From JAFAVZ01 sp036009105 (GTDB lineage: Bacteria > Acidobacteriota > Thermoanaerobaculia > Gp7-AA8): a DNA stretch of 14,272 nt. Position numbers and translations under genes: made by a program. Position 1 is the first letter of the stretch, and every line of letters begins with the position of its first letter. Below, piece after piece: positions 1 through 6,715 of this stretch. The stretch spans positions 1-14,272 of the forward strand of contig DASYMJ010000190.1 in NCBI GenBank assembly GCA_036009105.1, read 5' to 3'. Under the pieces are notes generated by a model. It had not been told where the DNA came from and did no database searches. It worked only from the letters and a program-made list of their open reading frames with translations.

Positions 1-1410
1 GGGATAGAGCGTGGCGACGAGCTCGCGGACGGCGGCGTAACGCTCGCGGTCTTTGCGCGCCAGGCCGCGGATGGCGCGCTCGGTCAGCTTCCCGAAGTGA
101 TACTCGATGTGGCCGATGGAGCGGTTGATGGCACGGGCCAGCGCGTGCTCGGCCGGCAGAGCGATCTCGCCGATCCGCGTCATCTTCTCCGCCAGCTCCG
201 TACGCGCCTCCTGCGCGATGCGCCGCACCTCGGCCACCCCTGCCGGCTCGCGCTCGGCGAGGAGCGCATCGGCGCCGGTGAAGAGGTGGCGCGGATCGAT
301 GGCGAAGCGCTCGAAGATGCGGATGATGCGCTTCGGCGCGACCAGCGCGTGTCCGCGCAGCGCCACGCGCGGCATGCGGAGGCCGAGGAGGTCGTAGAGC
401 GGGGCGAGCTGCGCGTAGTACGCGACCTCGGCCGGGCCGCCGACGAAGACATCGGGTCGGATCACCGCGTCCTGCAGCAGCGGACGGGTGATGGCCGAGG
501 TGGACGTGCGCTCCGGTGGCGGCGGTTGCTTCCGGTTGTACGGGACGCGGTTGCCGTTGTCGTCGAGGGTGAAGAAGAGCGTGTAGTCCTCGCCTTCCTC
601 GCGTGGCACGACCTGCGGCGTGTAGCCGGCCGCGGCAAGCGCAGCGGAGCGATCGGAGACCGCGCGCTGCACGTCGTCCCAGCGTTCGGCGATGGCCGAG
701 AACAGAGGAGCGCCGGCGGCGCGAAGCTCGGGGAGCAACGCGTCGATGAAGATGACCTTCTGATCGGCGAGCACGGTCGCCAGCAACTCGGCGAAGGAGT
801 CGCGGAAGGTGATGCCGGGGCGGAGCCACTGCGGCCGGTCCATCTGCAGCACGCCGAGGAGCTCGGCGATGAGCGGCTCGGGGATGGGCAGCGGGCCGAC
901 GGCGGCGTGGGACTCCACGGCGCGCGTGGCGCGCACGTGCACGAGATCGAGCTGCGCGCCCTGCTGCGCCGGCAGCGCCAGCGTCGCCACCTCGTTGAAG
1001 TCGTGGTCCTCGGTGGCCAGCCAGAAGAAGACGGTGGCCGGCGCGCCGCGCGCTTCGAGCTCGCGGCGCATCTTGAGCAGCGTGGCGATCTTGGCGAGGG
1101 TGTACAAAGGCCCGCCCGCAAAACCGACCTGCTGGCCGGCCACGAGCGTCACCGTCTCGCCCGCGGCCCAGCGGCGCACTTCCGGGCCGACGAAGGAGCC
1201 CCAGCGTTTGTTGGACTCGATGAGGGCGTCGACGAGCTGGAGAGGCGGCCCCTCACCCGCCTTCGGCACTCTCTCCCCGCGCGCCGGGAGAGGGCCGGGG
1301 TGAGCGGCACGTTTCAGGAAACGCTGGTCGCCGCCCAGCCAGTCGAGCACGAACTTGTTGAAGCCGGGATACTGCGTCAGCGGAATGCGCAGACATCCGG
1401 AGTCGCTCAT
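1..1410 (-). CDS. bshC: Bacillithiol biosynthesis cysteine-adding enzyme BshC (C-terminus cut by window edge)
   Basis: BshC joins L-cysteine to glucosaminyl-malate, the last step in making bacillithiol, a cytosolic low-molecular-weight thiol. I read 470 codons without a stop from ATG 1408-1410 to base 1; the family is usually about 530-540 residues, so roughly the last 60-70 lie outside. Family hallmarks are visible: an N-terminal IPLTQYPGFNKFVLDWL segment, then VAGQQVGFAGGPLYTLAKI, FFWLATEDHDFNEV, TRPLLQDAVIRPDVFVGGPAEVAYY and LGLRMPRVALR. The start overlaps the stop of the upstream methyltransferase (ATGA), indicating translational coupling. Residues 35-55 (AAHPGPLPARGERVPKAGEG and one more Pro) do not look like BshC; they are the translation of a palindromic repeat inserted in frame. 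bshA and bshB are not in the window. Family call is firm; retained activity with the insertion is not shown. Confidence 0.93.
   Translation of the reverse strand, partial: MSDSGCLRIPLTQYPGFNKFVLDWLGGDQRFLKRAAHPGPLPARGERVPKAGEGPPLQLVDALIESNKRWGSFVGPEVRRWAAGETVTLVAGQQVGFAGGPLYTLAKIATLLKMRRELEARGAPATVFFWLATEDHDFNEVATLALPAQQGAQLDLVHVRATRAVESHAAVGPLPIPEPLIAELLGVLQMDRPQWLRPGITFRDSFAELLATVLADQKVIFIDALLPELRAAGAPLFSAIAERWDDVQRAVSDRSAALAAAGYTPQVVPREEGEDYTLFFTLDDNGNRVPYNRKQPPPPERTSTSAITRPLLQDAVIRPDVFVGGPAEVAYYAQLAPLYDLLGLRMPRVALRGHALVAPKRIIRIFERFAIDPRHLFTGADALLAEREPAGVAEVRRIAQEARTELAEKMTRIGEIALPAEHALARAINRSIGHIEYHFGKLTERAIRGLARKDRERYAAVRELVATLYP
1249..1304. repeat. Palindromic repeat embedded in bshC
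   Basis: A nested palindrome lies inside the bshC reading frame. The outer arms are CTCACCC (1252-1258) and GGGTGAG (1298-1304), and the inner arms are CTCTCCC (1271-1277) and GGGAGAG (1286-1292) around a GC-rich loop. On the minus strand it reads as a CTCACCCCGGCCCTCTCCC-type element, which I recall as a common intergenic repeat in GC-rich genomes. It adds about 20 residues (HPGPLPARGERVPKAGEG core) without breaking the frame. The other copies of this family are outside the window, so membership rests on the symmetry and on recognition. Confidence 0.7.
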
Positions 1411-2120
1411 CGCATCCTGCTCCCGACCAGAATGAGCCGCGGGGAGGTGCGGTCGTAGGGGGCGCCGGTGAAATCGCCGAACGCGCTGTGGATCGAAAGG
1501 TCGCACGACGTAAACATCATCGATATCTCGTCGAGATCGTAGCCCCGCACCCTCTCCAGGTAACGCTTTTTACCGATCGTTATCCTTTTGTTGAACGAAC
1601 GGTCAGATCCGTCGAACCAGCGCTCGATCTTCACGGCGCCCATCGGTGTCTCGCGCGTCTCGCGCTGCACGAGCTTCTCCAGCTCCCGATGCACGTTGAG
1701 GTAGTCGAAGAGGAACGGCGCGTCGGGCTCCAGCACCCGCGCCATCTCGCGCACCACCTCCAGGTTCTCTTCTTCCGTGGCGAAGTAGCCGAAGCTGGTA
1801 AAGAAGTTGACGAGGCCGGCCAGGCGGGCGTTGCCGAAGGGCAGCTGGCGCATGTCCGCGCGCGCCACCGGCATCAGCCCGTACTCCGCGATGCCGGCGC
1901 GGAGCATGGTGTAGGAAAGGTCGCAGCCGACCGGACGAAAGCCGTGCGCCTGCAGCTCCTGCATGTGCCGCCCGCGGCCGCAGGCGAGGTCGAGCACCGG
2001 CCCGTGCACCCGGCCGCATTGCTGGAGGAAGAAGGCGACCTGCTGCCGGGCTTCGTCATCGTCGCGATAGGAGTAGAGCTCGAGATACTCCTCGCCGAAC
2101 CACTCCTGATACCACGTCAT
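1407..2120 (-). CDS. Class I SAM-dependent methyltransferase, coupled to bshC
   Basis: 237-residue cytosolic methyltransferase with a Rossmann fold. Motif I is VLDLACGRGRH (residues 42-52), the acidic residue at the end of strand 2 is D67 in VGCDLS, and the next SAM-contact region is ARADMRQLPF with D89. A motif-IV-like FTSFGYF segment follows, then ARVLEPDAPFLFDY. The substrate cannot be read from the sequence. The stop overlaps the bshC start by 4 bp (ATGA), so both are probably made from one mRNA. A SAM methyltransferase (NmbA) that converts bacillithiol to N-methyl-bacillithiol is known from green sulfur bacteria; by neighbourhood this gene is a candidate for that role. No Shine-Dalgarno precedes the ATG; a TACAGT box 10 nt upstream suggests a very short leader. 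General class is sure, substrate is a guess. Confidence 0.88.
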   Translation of the reverse strand: MTWYQEWFGEEYLELYSYRDDDEARQQVAFFLQQCGRVHGPVLDLACGRGRHMQELQAHGFRPVGCDLSYTMLRAGIAEYGLMPVARADMRQLPFGNARLAGLVNFFTSFGYFATEEENLEVVREMARVLEPDAPFLFDYLNVHRELEKLVQRETRETPMGAVKIERWFDGSDRSFNKRITIGKKRYLERVRGYDLDEISMMFTSCDLSIHSAFGDFTGAPYDRTSPRLILVGSRMR

Positions 2121-2130
2121 TGGGGGAGGG

Positions 2131-2136
2131 ACTGTA
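2131..2136 (-). promoter_or_regulatory. Putative -10 box for the methyltransferase-bshC unit
   Basis: Read on the minus strand, GATACAGT lies 10 nt before the methyltransferase ATG. TACAGT matches the TANNNT pattern. There is no clear -35 box, and the spacer before the ATG is C-rich without a Shine-Dalgarno. If used, transcription would start within a few bases of the ATG. Confidence 0.35.
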
Positions 2137-2158
2137 TCGCAAACGCGAGGCGGGCCCG

Positions 2159-2284
2159 ATGTAGGGCCGGCTCTCCAGCCGGCCCAGCGGCGGCAGATCG
2201 GGTATGCCGCGATTGGGCCGGTTGAGAACCGGCCCTACATTCGGTATGCCGCGATGGGGCCGGCTGGAGAGCCGGCCCTACATT
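2159..2284. repeat. Cluster of three TGTAGGGCCGG palindromic units between mglA-like gene and methyltransferase
   Basis: The arm at 2159-2185 is a perfect 27-bp inverted match to 2257-2283, and a variant unit (GGTTGAGAACC core) sits between them at 2215-2241. Each unit is itself a near-palindrome (GGGCCGGCT...AGCCGGCCC). The two right-hand units are also direct tandem copies with a 42-bp period, each beginning GGTATGCCGCGAT (2201 and 2243). The right edge supplies the TAG stop of the GTPase gene (2278-2280). The array can fold into large hairpins and may end or attenuate transcription from the GTPase gene into the methyltransferase. The same family recurs at 6716-6789. Confidence 0.85.
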
Positions 2285-3123
2285 TTCTCCAGGCGCCGGA
2301 GGTGGTCGCGCGCGTGCTCCAGCGCGGCCTCCAACGATTGCACGAGCCGCCGCGCGGATTCCACGGTGTCATCCGGCTCCAGCACCGCAACGGCGAACGG
2401 ATCCTCCTCCGGCTCCGGCTCGGGGGCGATGAAGGGCGCCACGGAGAGCTTCGGCGTCCCCGCGGAGGACTGCGTCACGCCGGCGCGGGCGGTCATGTCG
2501 GGGGCGGAGAGCGGCGGCTCCTCGTACAGGGTCGTGTCCACGTTCTTCTTCAGGTTGTCGAGGATCTGCGCCACGGCGGTGCGCAAGGTCTGCGTCACGC
2601 CGACTCCGTTGATCGCGGCCGCCTCGACCACCGGATGGTGACCGGGATTCAGATAAGCCGTCATCTCTTCCACGGTGGAGACGTTCGGCAGGTCGCGCTT
2701 GTTCAACTGGAAGACGATGGCCACCTTGTCCGGATCGAGGCGGTTGAGGCGGAGGTTCGTGCGCAGGTTCTCCAGGCTGTCCATGTTCGTCTCGCGCATC
2801 GTCTTCTGCGAGTCGGCCACGAAGACCACCCCGTCCGCGCCGCGCAGCACGAGCTTGCGCGTGGCGTCGTAGAAAACCTGGCCGGGCACGGTGTAGAGCT
2901 GCACCCGCACTTTCTGGCCGGCGATGGTGCCGAGCTCCATCGGCATGAAGTCGAAGAAGAGCGTCCGGTCGGTCTCCGTCGCCATCGAGATCATCTTCCC
3001 TTTGTTCTCGAGCTTCGGGTTCGCGTACACCTTCTCCAGGTTCGTCGTCTTCCCGCACAGGCCCGGCCCGTAGTAGACGAGCTTGACCGTGACTTCGTTG
3101 ATCGCTTTGTTGATGAGGACCAT
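2278..3123 (-). CDS. MglA-family small Ras-like GTPase with C-terminal extension
   Basis: MglA GTPases are polarity switches of the cytoplasm: GTP-bound at a cell pole, turned off by the GAP MglB, and recruiting motility or other polar machinery. This protein has 281 residues. The P-loop is GPGLCGKT (19-26), and the switch regions include TETDRTLFFDFMPMELG and LYTVPGQVFYDATRKL, where TVPGQ replaces the DTAGQ of Ras as in MglA. NKRD is the guanine-specificity motif. Usual length is about 195, so roughly 85 C-terminal residues are extra: an acidic Pro-rich linker (EPEPEEDPF) then a helical, probably coiled-coil end (VESARRLVQSLEAALEHARD). I chose ATG 3121-3123 over an in-frame ATG eight codons upstream because GGAGG (3129-3133) sits 5 nt before it and conservation starts there. 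No mglB is adjacent. The stop codon lies in a repeat. A divergent Ser/Thr kinase shares the promoter region. Confidence 0.9.
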   Translation of the reverse strand: MVLINKAINEVTVKLVYYGPGLCGKTTNLEKVYANPKLENKGKMISMATETDRTLFFDFMPMELGTIAGQKVRVQLYTVPGQVFYDATRKLVLRGADGVVFVADSQKTMRETNMDSLENLRTNLRLNRLDPDKVAIVFQLNKRDLPNVSTVEEMTAYLNPGHHPVVEAAAINGVGVTQTLRTAVAQILDNLKKNVDTTLYEEPPLSAPDMTARAGVTQSSAGTPKLSVAPFIAPEPEPEEDPFAVAVLEPDDTVESARRLVQSLEAALEHARDHLRRLEKM

Positions 3124-3128
3124 CGCGG

Positions 3129-3133
3129 CCTCC
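3129..3133 (-). promoter_or_regulatory. Shine-Dalgarno GGAGG deciding the MglA-like start
   Basis: Read on the minus strand, GGAGG lies 5 nt before ATG 3121-3123. It would fall inside the coding region if the upstream ATG at 3145-3147 were used. It therefore favours the shorter protein beginning MVLINKA. Confidence 0.7.
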
Positions 3134-3150
3134 CTCCGGACCTGCAATAC

Positions 3151-3167
3151 AGATTAGCACTTAGAAT
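3151..3167. promoter_or_regulatory. Putative divergent -10 boxes between GTPase and kinase
   Basis: The 55-bp gap between the two divergent genes is AT-rich for this genome at one spot. TAGAAT (3162-3167, plus strand) lies 11 nt before the kinase ATG. On the minus strand TAATCT (complement of 3151-3156) would give the GTPase mRNA a leader of about 20 nt containing its Shine-Dalgarno. The two boxes are only 5 bp apart back to back, so the promoters would compete or be co-controlled. No good -35 boxes are seen. Assignment is tentative. Confidence 0.35.
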
Positions 3168-3178
3168 ACGGCGGCCAG

Positions 3179-5464
3179 ATGATCCCCGCCGGAACCCGCA
3201 TAGGCCCCTACGAAGTGCTCGGACTCCTCGGCGAAGGGGGGATGGGGCAGGTCTACCGCGGCCGCGATCCGCGCCTGGGGCGGGACATCGCGATCAAGGT
3301 TCTGACCAAGGATTCGGCGCACGATGCGGACGCCATCAACCGCTTCGAGCGCGAGGCCCGCGCCGTGGCGGCGCTGTCCCATCCGAACATCCTGGCCATC
3401 CACGACTTCGGCGATCACGACGGCACTTTCTTCGTCGTCACGGAGCTGCTGGTCGGCAAGACGCTGCGCAAGCGGATCGAGGAGTCGGCGCTCAACTGGC
3501 GCAAGGCGGTGGAGATCGGCGCGGAGATCTCCGAGGGACTGGCCGCCGCGCACGCGAAAGCGGTGGTGCATCGCGACCTCAAGCCGGAGAACATCTTCAT
3601 CACCGCGGACGGGCGGGTGAAGATCCTCGACTTCGGCCTGGCCCAGCACGACCCGGTGCTCGCCGCGCAGCAGGACGACGGCGACATGCCGACCGCGAAG
3701 TGGTTCCAGACCGATCCCGGCACGGTAATCGGCACGCTCGGGTACATGTCTCCCGAACAGCTGCGGGGCGAAGTGGTCGACCCGACGGCGGACATCTTCT
3801 CCCTCGGCTGCATCCTGTTCGAGATGGTCACGGCGCGGAAGCCGTTCCATCGCCAGTCCGGCGCGGCGACCATCGCCGCCATCCTCAAGGAAGACCTGCC
3901 GCGCGACGAACTGAGCGCCGCGGTGCCGCCCGAGGTGCAGCGCATCATCGAAGGCTGCGTGGAGAAGCAGCCCGGCGCCCGGTTCCAGTCGGCGCGCGAC
4001 CTCTCACTCACGCTGCGGGCCATCGGCAGCAGCTCGTCGATGATGAAGTCGCCGCTCATCGAGCAGATGACGAGGCGCCGCAAGCGCGGCACGTCCATCG
4101 ACTCCATCGCCGTCCTCCCCTTCCGCAACGTGACGAACGATCCGAACGCGGAGTACCTCAGCGACGGCATCACGGAAGGGATCATCAACAAGCTGTCCCA
4201 GCTGCCGAAGCTGAAGGTGATGGCCCGCAGCACGGCCTTCCGCTACAAGGGCCGGGACGCCGATGCGCAGGCCGTGGGCCGCGAGCTGCGCGTGCGCGCC
4301 GTCCTCTCCGGACGGCTGCAGCAGCTCGGCGAGCGGCTGCTGATCAGCGTGGAGCTGGTCGACTCCGTCGACGGCTCGCAGCTGTGGGGCGAGACGTACA
4401 ACCGCGAGCTCGCCGACCTGGTGCAGCTGCAGGAGGAGATGTCGCGGGAGATCGCGGACAAGCTGCGCCTCAAGCTCACCGGCGCGGAGAAGAAGAAGCT
4501 CCGCAAGCGGACCACGGAGAACACCGAGGCGTACCAGCTGTACCTCAAGGGGCGCTATCACTGGAACAAGCGCACCGAGGAGTCGCTCAAGCGCGGCATC
4601 GGCTTCTTCCGCGATGCCATCGAATCCGACCCGTCGTTCGCCAGCGCGTATGCCGGCCTGGCGGACAGCTTCGTCACGCTGGCCACGAACGTCCCGCTGC
4701 CGCCGCAGGACACCATGCCGAAGGCGAAGGCGGCCGCGCAGCGCGCCATCGAGATCGACGAAGGCCTGGCCGAGGCGTGGGCGTCGCTCGGCGCGGTGCG
4801 CTGGTGGTACGACTGGGATTGGGAGGGGGCGGAGCAGGCGTACAGGAAAGCGATCGAGCTGAACCCGAACTACGCCACGGCGCACGACGGCTACGCGATG
4901 CTGCTCTGCGCCCGCGGCCGTTTCGACGAGGCCATCGAGCAGATCACGCGCGCCTCGGATCTCGATCCGCTCTCGCTCATCATCGCCGTGCACGCCGGCT
5001 GGCCGTTCTACTTCGCGCGCGATTACGAGTCCGCGGTGCGCCGTTTCCGCAAGGCGCTCGAGCTGGACGAGCACTTCATCCCCGCCCACGGCTGGCTCGG
5101 CATGGCCCTGGGGCAGCAGCGCCGATACGAGGAAGCGGTGGAAGCGTTCCGCCGCGCTCTGGAAGTGGAGCGCGTGCCGATCCTGCTGGCGATGCTCGGC
5201 CATACGTACGCCATCGCCGGCAGCGACGCCGAGGCGAAGCGCATGCTGGCCATCCTGCACGACGAGCAGGACTCGCGCTACATCTCGCCGTACGACCTGG
5301 CCATCATCCACGCCGGCCTCGGCGAGAAGGAAGACGCCATGCGCGAGCTCCAGCGCGCTCATGAGGACCGCTCCGCGTGGATGGTGTTTCTGGAGGTCGA
5401 TCCGCGGCTGGACGGGCTACGCGATCAGGTTGCATTCCGGAAGCTGATCGCGCGATTGCACTGA
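3179..5464 (+). CDS. Soluble Ser/Thr protein kinase with FlgO/TolB-like and TPR regions
   Basis: 761 residues, Hanks-type kinase. Residues 11 to about 280 hold the catalytic domain: glycine loop LGEGGMGQVY (17-26), ATP lysine K40 (AIKVL), helix-C E59, catalytic loop HRDLKPEN (131-138, D133), DFG at 151-153, and SPE (191-193) as the APE equivalent, so an active kinase is expected. From about 303 to 435 there is a domain of the type found in FlgO and TolB-N-like proteins (SIAVLPFRNVTNDPNAEYLSDGIT; VLSGRLQQLGERLLISVEL). From about 445 to the end are TPR-like helical repeats (for example AIESDPSFASAYAGLADSF, AIELNPNYATAHDGYAMLL, ALELDEHFIPAHGWLGMAL), which bind partners. I see no transmembrane helix, so it is cytosolic, unlike PknB-type receptors. 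Divergent from the MglA-like GTPase, so a shared signalling role is plausible but unproven. No Shine-Dalgarno before the ATG. Confidence 0.93.
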   Translation: MIPAGTRIGPYEVLGLLGEGGMGQVYRGRDPRLGRDIAIKVLTKDSAHDADAINRFEREARAVAALSHPNILAIHDFGDHDGTFFVVTELLVGKTLRKRIEESALNWRKAVEIGAEISEGLAAAHAKAVVHRDLKPENIFITADGRVKILDFGLAQHDPVLAAQQDDGDMPTAKWFQTDPGTVIGTLGYMSPEQLRGEVVDPTADIFSLGCILFEMVTARKPFHRQSGAATIAAILKEDLPRDELSAAVPPEVQRIIEGCVEKQPGARFQSARDLSLTLRAIGSSSSMMKSPLIEQMTRRRKRGTSIDSIAVLPFRNVTNDPNAEYLSDGITEGIINKLSQLPKLKVMARSTAFRYKGRDADAQAVGRELRVRAVLSGRLQQLGERLLISVELVDSVDGSQLWGETYNRELADLVQLQEEMSREIADKLRLKLTGAEKKKLRKRTTENTEAYQLYLKGRYHWNKRTEESLKRGIGFFRDAIESDPSFASAYAGLADSFVTLATNVPLPPQDTMPKAKAAAQRAIEIDEGLAEAWASLGAVRWWYDWDWEGAEQAYRKAIELNPNYATAHDGYAMLLCARGRFDEAIEQITRASDLDPLSLIIAVHAGWPFYFARDYESAVRRFRKALELDEHFIPAHGWLGMALGQQRRYEEAVEAFRRALEVERVPILLAMLGHTYAIAGSDAEAKRMLAILHDEQDSRYISPYDLAIIHAGLGEKEDAMRELQRAHEDRSAWMVFLEVDPRLDGLRDQVAFRKLIARLH

Positions 5465-5471
5465 GGTGCCG

Positions 5472-5557
5472 GTGTCATCCTGAAGGCGGGCAGACGCCGA
5501 AGGATCCCCGGTACTTGCGAGCAGATCCTTCGCCCTCTGCGGGCCGCAGGATGACAC
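5472..5557. repeat. 86-bp hairpin repeat, copy 1
   Basis: Bounded by perfect 11-bp terminal inverted repeats, GTGTCATCCTG and CAGGATGACAC. Inside are second paired arms, CGAAGGATC (5498-5506) and GATCCTTCG (5524-5532). It starts 7 bp after the kinase stop and ends 26 bp before the aldolase ATG. A sister copy of exactly the same length is at 13481-13566. It could act as a terminator for the kinase, but it lacks a U-tract. The non-autonomous mobile-element look is described under findings. Confidence 0.88.
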
Positions 5558-5570
5558 GCGTTTGACGTGC

Positions 5571-5576
5571 TAACCT
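5571..5576 (+). promoter_or_regulatory. Putative -10 box giving a leaderless aldolase mRNA
   Basis: TAACCT lies 7 nt before ATG 5584. That is the spacing expected if transcription starts on the A of the ATG. No Shine-Dalgarno is present between the upstream repeat and the gene. Confidence 0.4.
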
Positions 5577-5583
5577 TTTGCCC

Positions 5584-6261
5584 ATGTCACGCAAACTCCT
5601 ACTCGAAAAAGTGCGGCATGAGCAGATCGTCGGCGTCATCCGCGAGGACGGTATCGAAGCGGCGGAGGCGGTCGCCGAGGCCTATGTAAAGAACGGCATC
5701 CGCATCCTGGAGGTCACCCTGACCACGCCGGACGCGTTCGAGCTGATGTCGCGCTTCGCGCAGAAATACGTGCCGCACGAGATCACCCTCGCGGCCGGCA
5801 CGGTGCGCAGCTCGAACGACGCGGCGCTGGCCCGACGGGCGGGGGCGGAGGTGATCGTCTCCCCGCACACCAACGCGCAGGTCATCGAATACGCGAACGA
5901 GAACGAGATGCTCTGCATCGCCGGCGCGGCGACGGCCAGCGAGATCATTCACGCCTGGGAAGCAGGCGCCGACATCGTCAAGATCTATCCCGCCCACTAC
6001 CTCGGCGGCCCCGACTTCATCCGCACCATCCGCGGCCCCATTCGCGACATCCCCATGCTCGCCGGCGGCCCGGTGCCGCTCGACCAGATCGATGTCTACC
6101 TCGACGCCGGCTGCATCGCGGTCAACCTCGGCCCGTCGCTCGCGCTGCCGGACCTGGTGCGCACCGCGCAGTGGGACGAGATCGGGCGCCGCGTGACGAT
6201 GGCCATGTCGATCGTGAATGGGCGGCGGCACATGCTCGAGCCGGAGACGTACATCCACTGA
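5584..6261 (+). CDS. eda: KDPG/KHG aldolase family protein
   Basis: Class I (Schiff-base) aldolase of the 2-keto-3-deoxy-6-phosphogluconate / 4-hydroxy-2-oxoglutarate family, cytosolic. It cleaves such 2-keto acids to pyruvate plus an aldehyde (glyceraldehyde 3-phosphate in the Entner-Doudoroff pathway). 225 residues, a little over the usual 205-215. Visible catalytic features: R20 (GVIR), general base E43 in RILEVTLTTP, AAGTV (T73), and Schiff-base K133 in VKIYPA. Two family motifs differ: PGxxTPTE appears as AGAATASE and PTGG as LAGG, so the substrate may not be KDPG. No edd or sugar-acid gene is near. I start at ATG 5584; a TTG six bases upstream is in frame but less likely. Its stop overlaps the next gene's start (TGATG). 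The family is clear, the exact substrate is not. Confidence 0.8.
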   Translation: MSRKLLLEKVRHEQIVGVIREDGIEAAEAVAEAYVKNGIRILEVTLTTPDAFELMSRFAQKYVPHEITLAAGTVRSSNDAALARRAGAEVIVSPHTNAQVIEYANENEMLCIAGAATASEIIHAWEAGADIVKIYPAHYLGGPDFIRTIRGPIRDIPMLAGGPVPLDQIDVYLDAGCIAVNLGPSLALPDLVRTAQWDEIGRRVTMAMSIVNGRRHMLEPETYIH

Positions 6262-6713
6262 TGCTGGCTCTGCTCGCCATCCTGCTCGCCACCGCGATGC
6301 CGGGCGCGAACCGCACGGCCTGGATGCATCCGGAGTCTTTCCACCTCGTGGTCGGCATGCCCCGCGCCGAGGCGGTGAAGACGCTCGCCGACGGCGGCTG
6401 GAAGCCGGCGAAAGGCCGCGACCCGAACGAGCTGGTCGTCGACTACACGCCGACCAAAGCGCTCACGCTGCAGTTCCGCAAGGAGCGGCTGCACTCCATC
6501 CGCTTCGAGCTGTTCGGCATGTTGCCGGAGGTGCAGCGCGCGTTCGATGAGCAGAAGCTGCTTCTGGCCAAACGCCTGGGCGAGCCGCGCCCGACTCGCT
6601 CGAAATCGACCATCATCTATGACGGGACGCTGCCGAACGTGATGGTGGTGATCGCGGAGAACCAGCAGCACGGCCTGCCGATGCTCGCCGTGCGCTACTT
6701 CGATCCGCGGTGA
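6261..6713 (+). CDS. Small exported protein of unknown function
   Basis: 150 residues starting at the ATG that shares its A with the aldolase stop (TGATG), so it is translationally coupled. Residues 1-16 (MLALLAILLATAMPGA) look like a short signal peptide with cleavage near AMPGA. There is no lipobox cysteine and no other membrane segment. The mature part has GMPRAEAVKTLADGGW followed by paired strands (LVVDYTPTKALTLQF, RLHSIRFELF) and a second helix-strand set with VVIAENQQHG. This loosely resembles the SmpA/BamE-like helix-strand arrangement, but I cannot assign it to that family. An in-frame start farther upstream at 6171 would lie inside the aldolase gene and lose the signal peptide. Followed directly by a hairpin repeat. 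Confidence 0.72.
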   Translation: MLALLAILLATAMPGANRTAWMHPESFHLVVGMPRAEAVKTLADGGWKPAKGRDPNELVVDYTPTKALTLQFRKERLHSIRFELFGMLPEVQRAFDEQKLLLAKRLGEPRPTRSKSTIIYDGTLPNVMVVIAENQQHGLPMLAVRYFDPR

Positions 6714-6715
6714 GT

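Noticed and set aside
97..1458. A 453-codon plus-strand open frame opposite bshC
   Set aside because: The minus strand reads as BshC throughout; the plus-strand product has no recognisable domain.
2201..2284. Tandem 42-bp units considered as a small CRISPR array
   Set aside because: There are only two direct copies, adjacent with no spacers, and the units are palindromic hairpins also found dispersed at 6716-6789.
3121..3147. Longer start for the MglA-like GTPase at 3147
   Set aside because: The Shine-Dalgarno GGAGG lies between the two ATGs and family similarity begins at the inner one.
2254..5364. A 1036-codon plus-strand open frame spanning the GTPase and kinase genes
   Set aside because: It crosses an opposite-strand gene and a plus-strand gene in another frame, its product is rich in Arg, Gly and Ala without any family motif, and GC-rich codon bias explains the lack of stops.
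5562..5576. TTGACG before the aldolase as a -35 box
   Set aside because: It lies only 3 bp from the TAACCT box, far from the needed 16-18 bp spacing.
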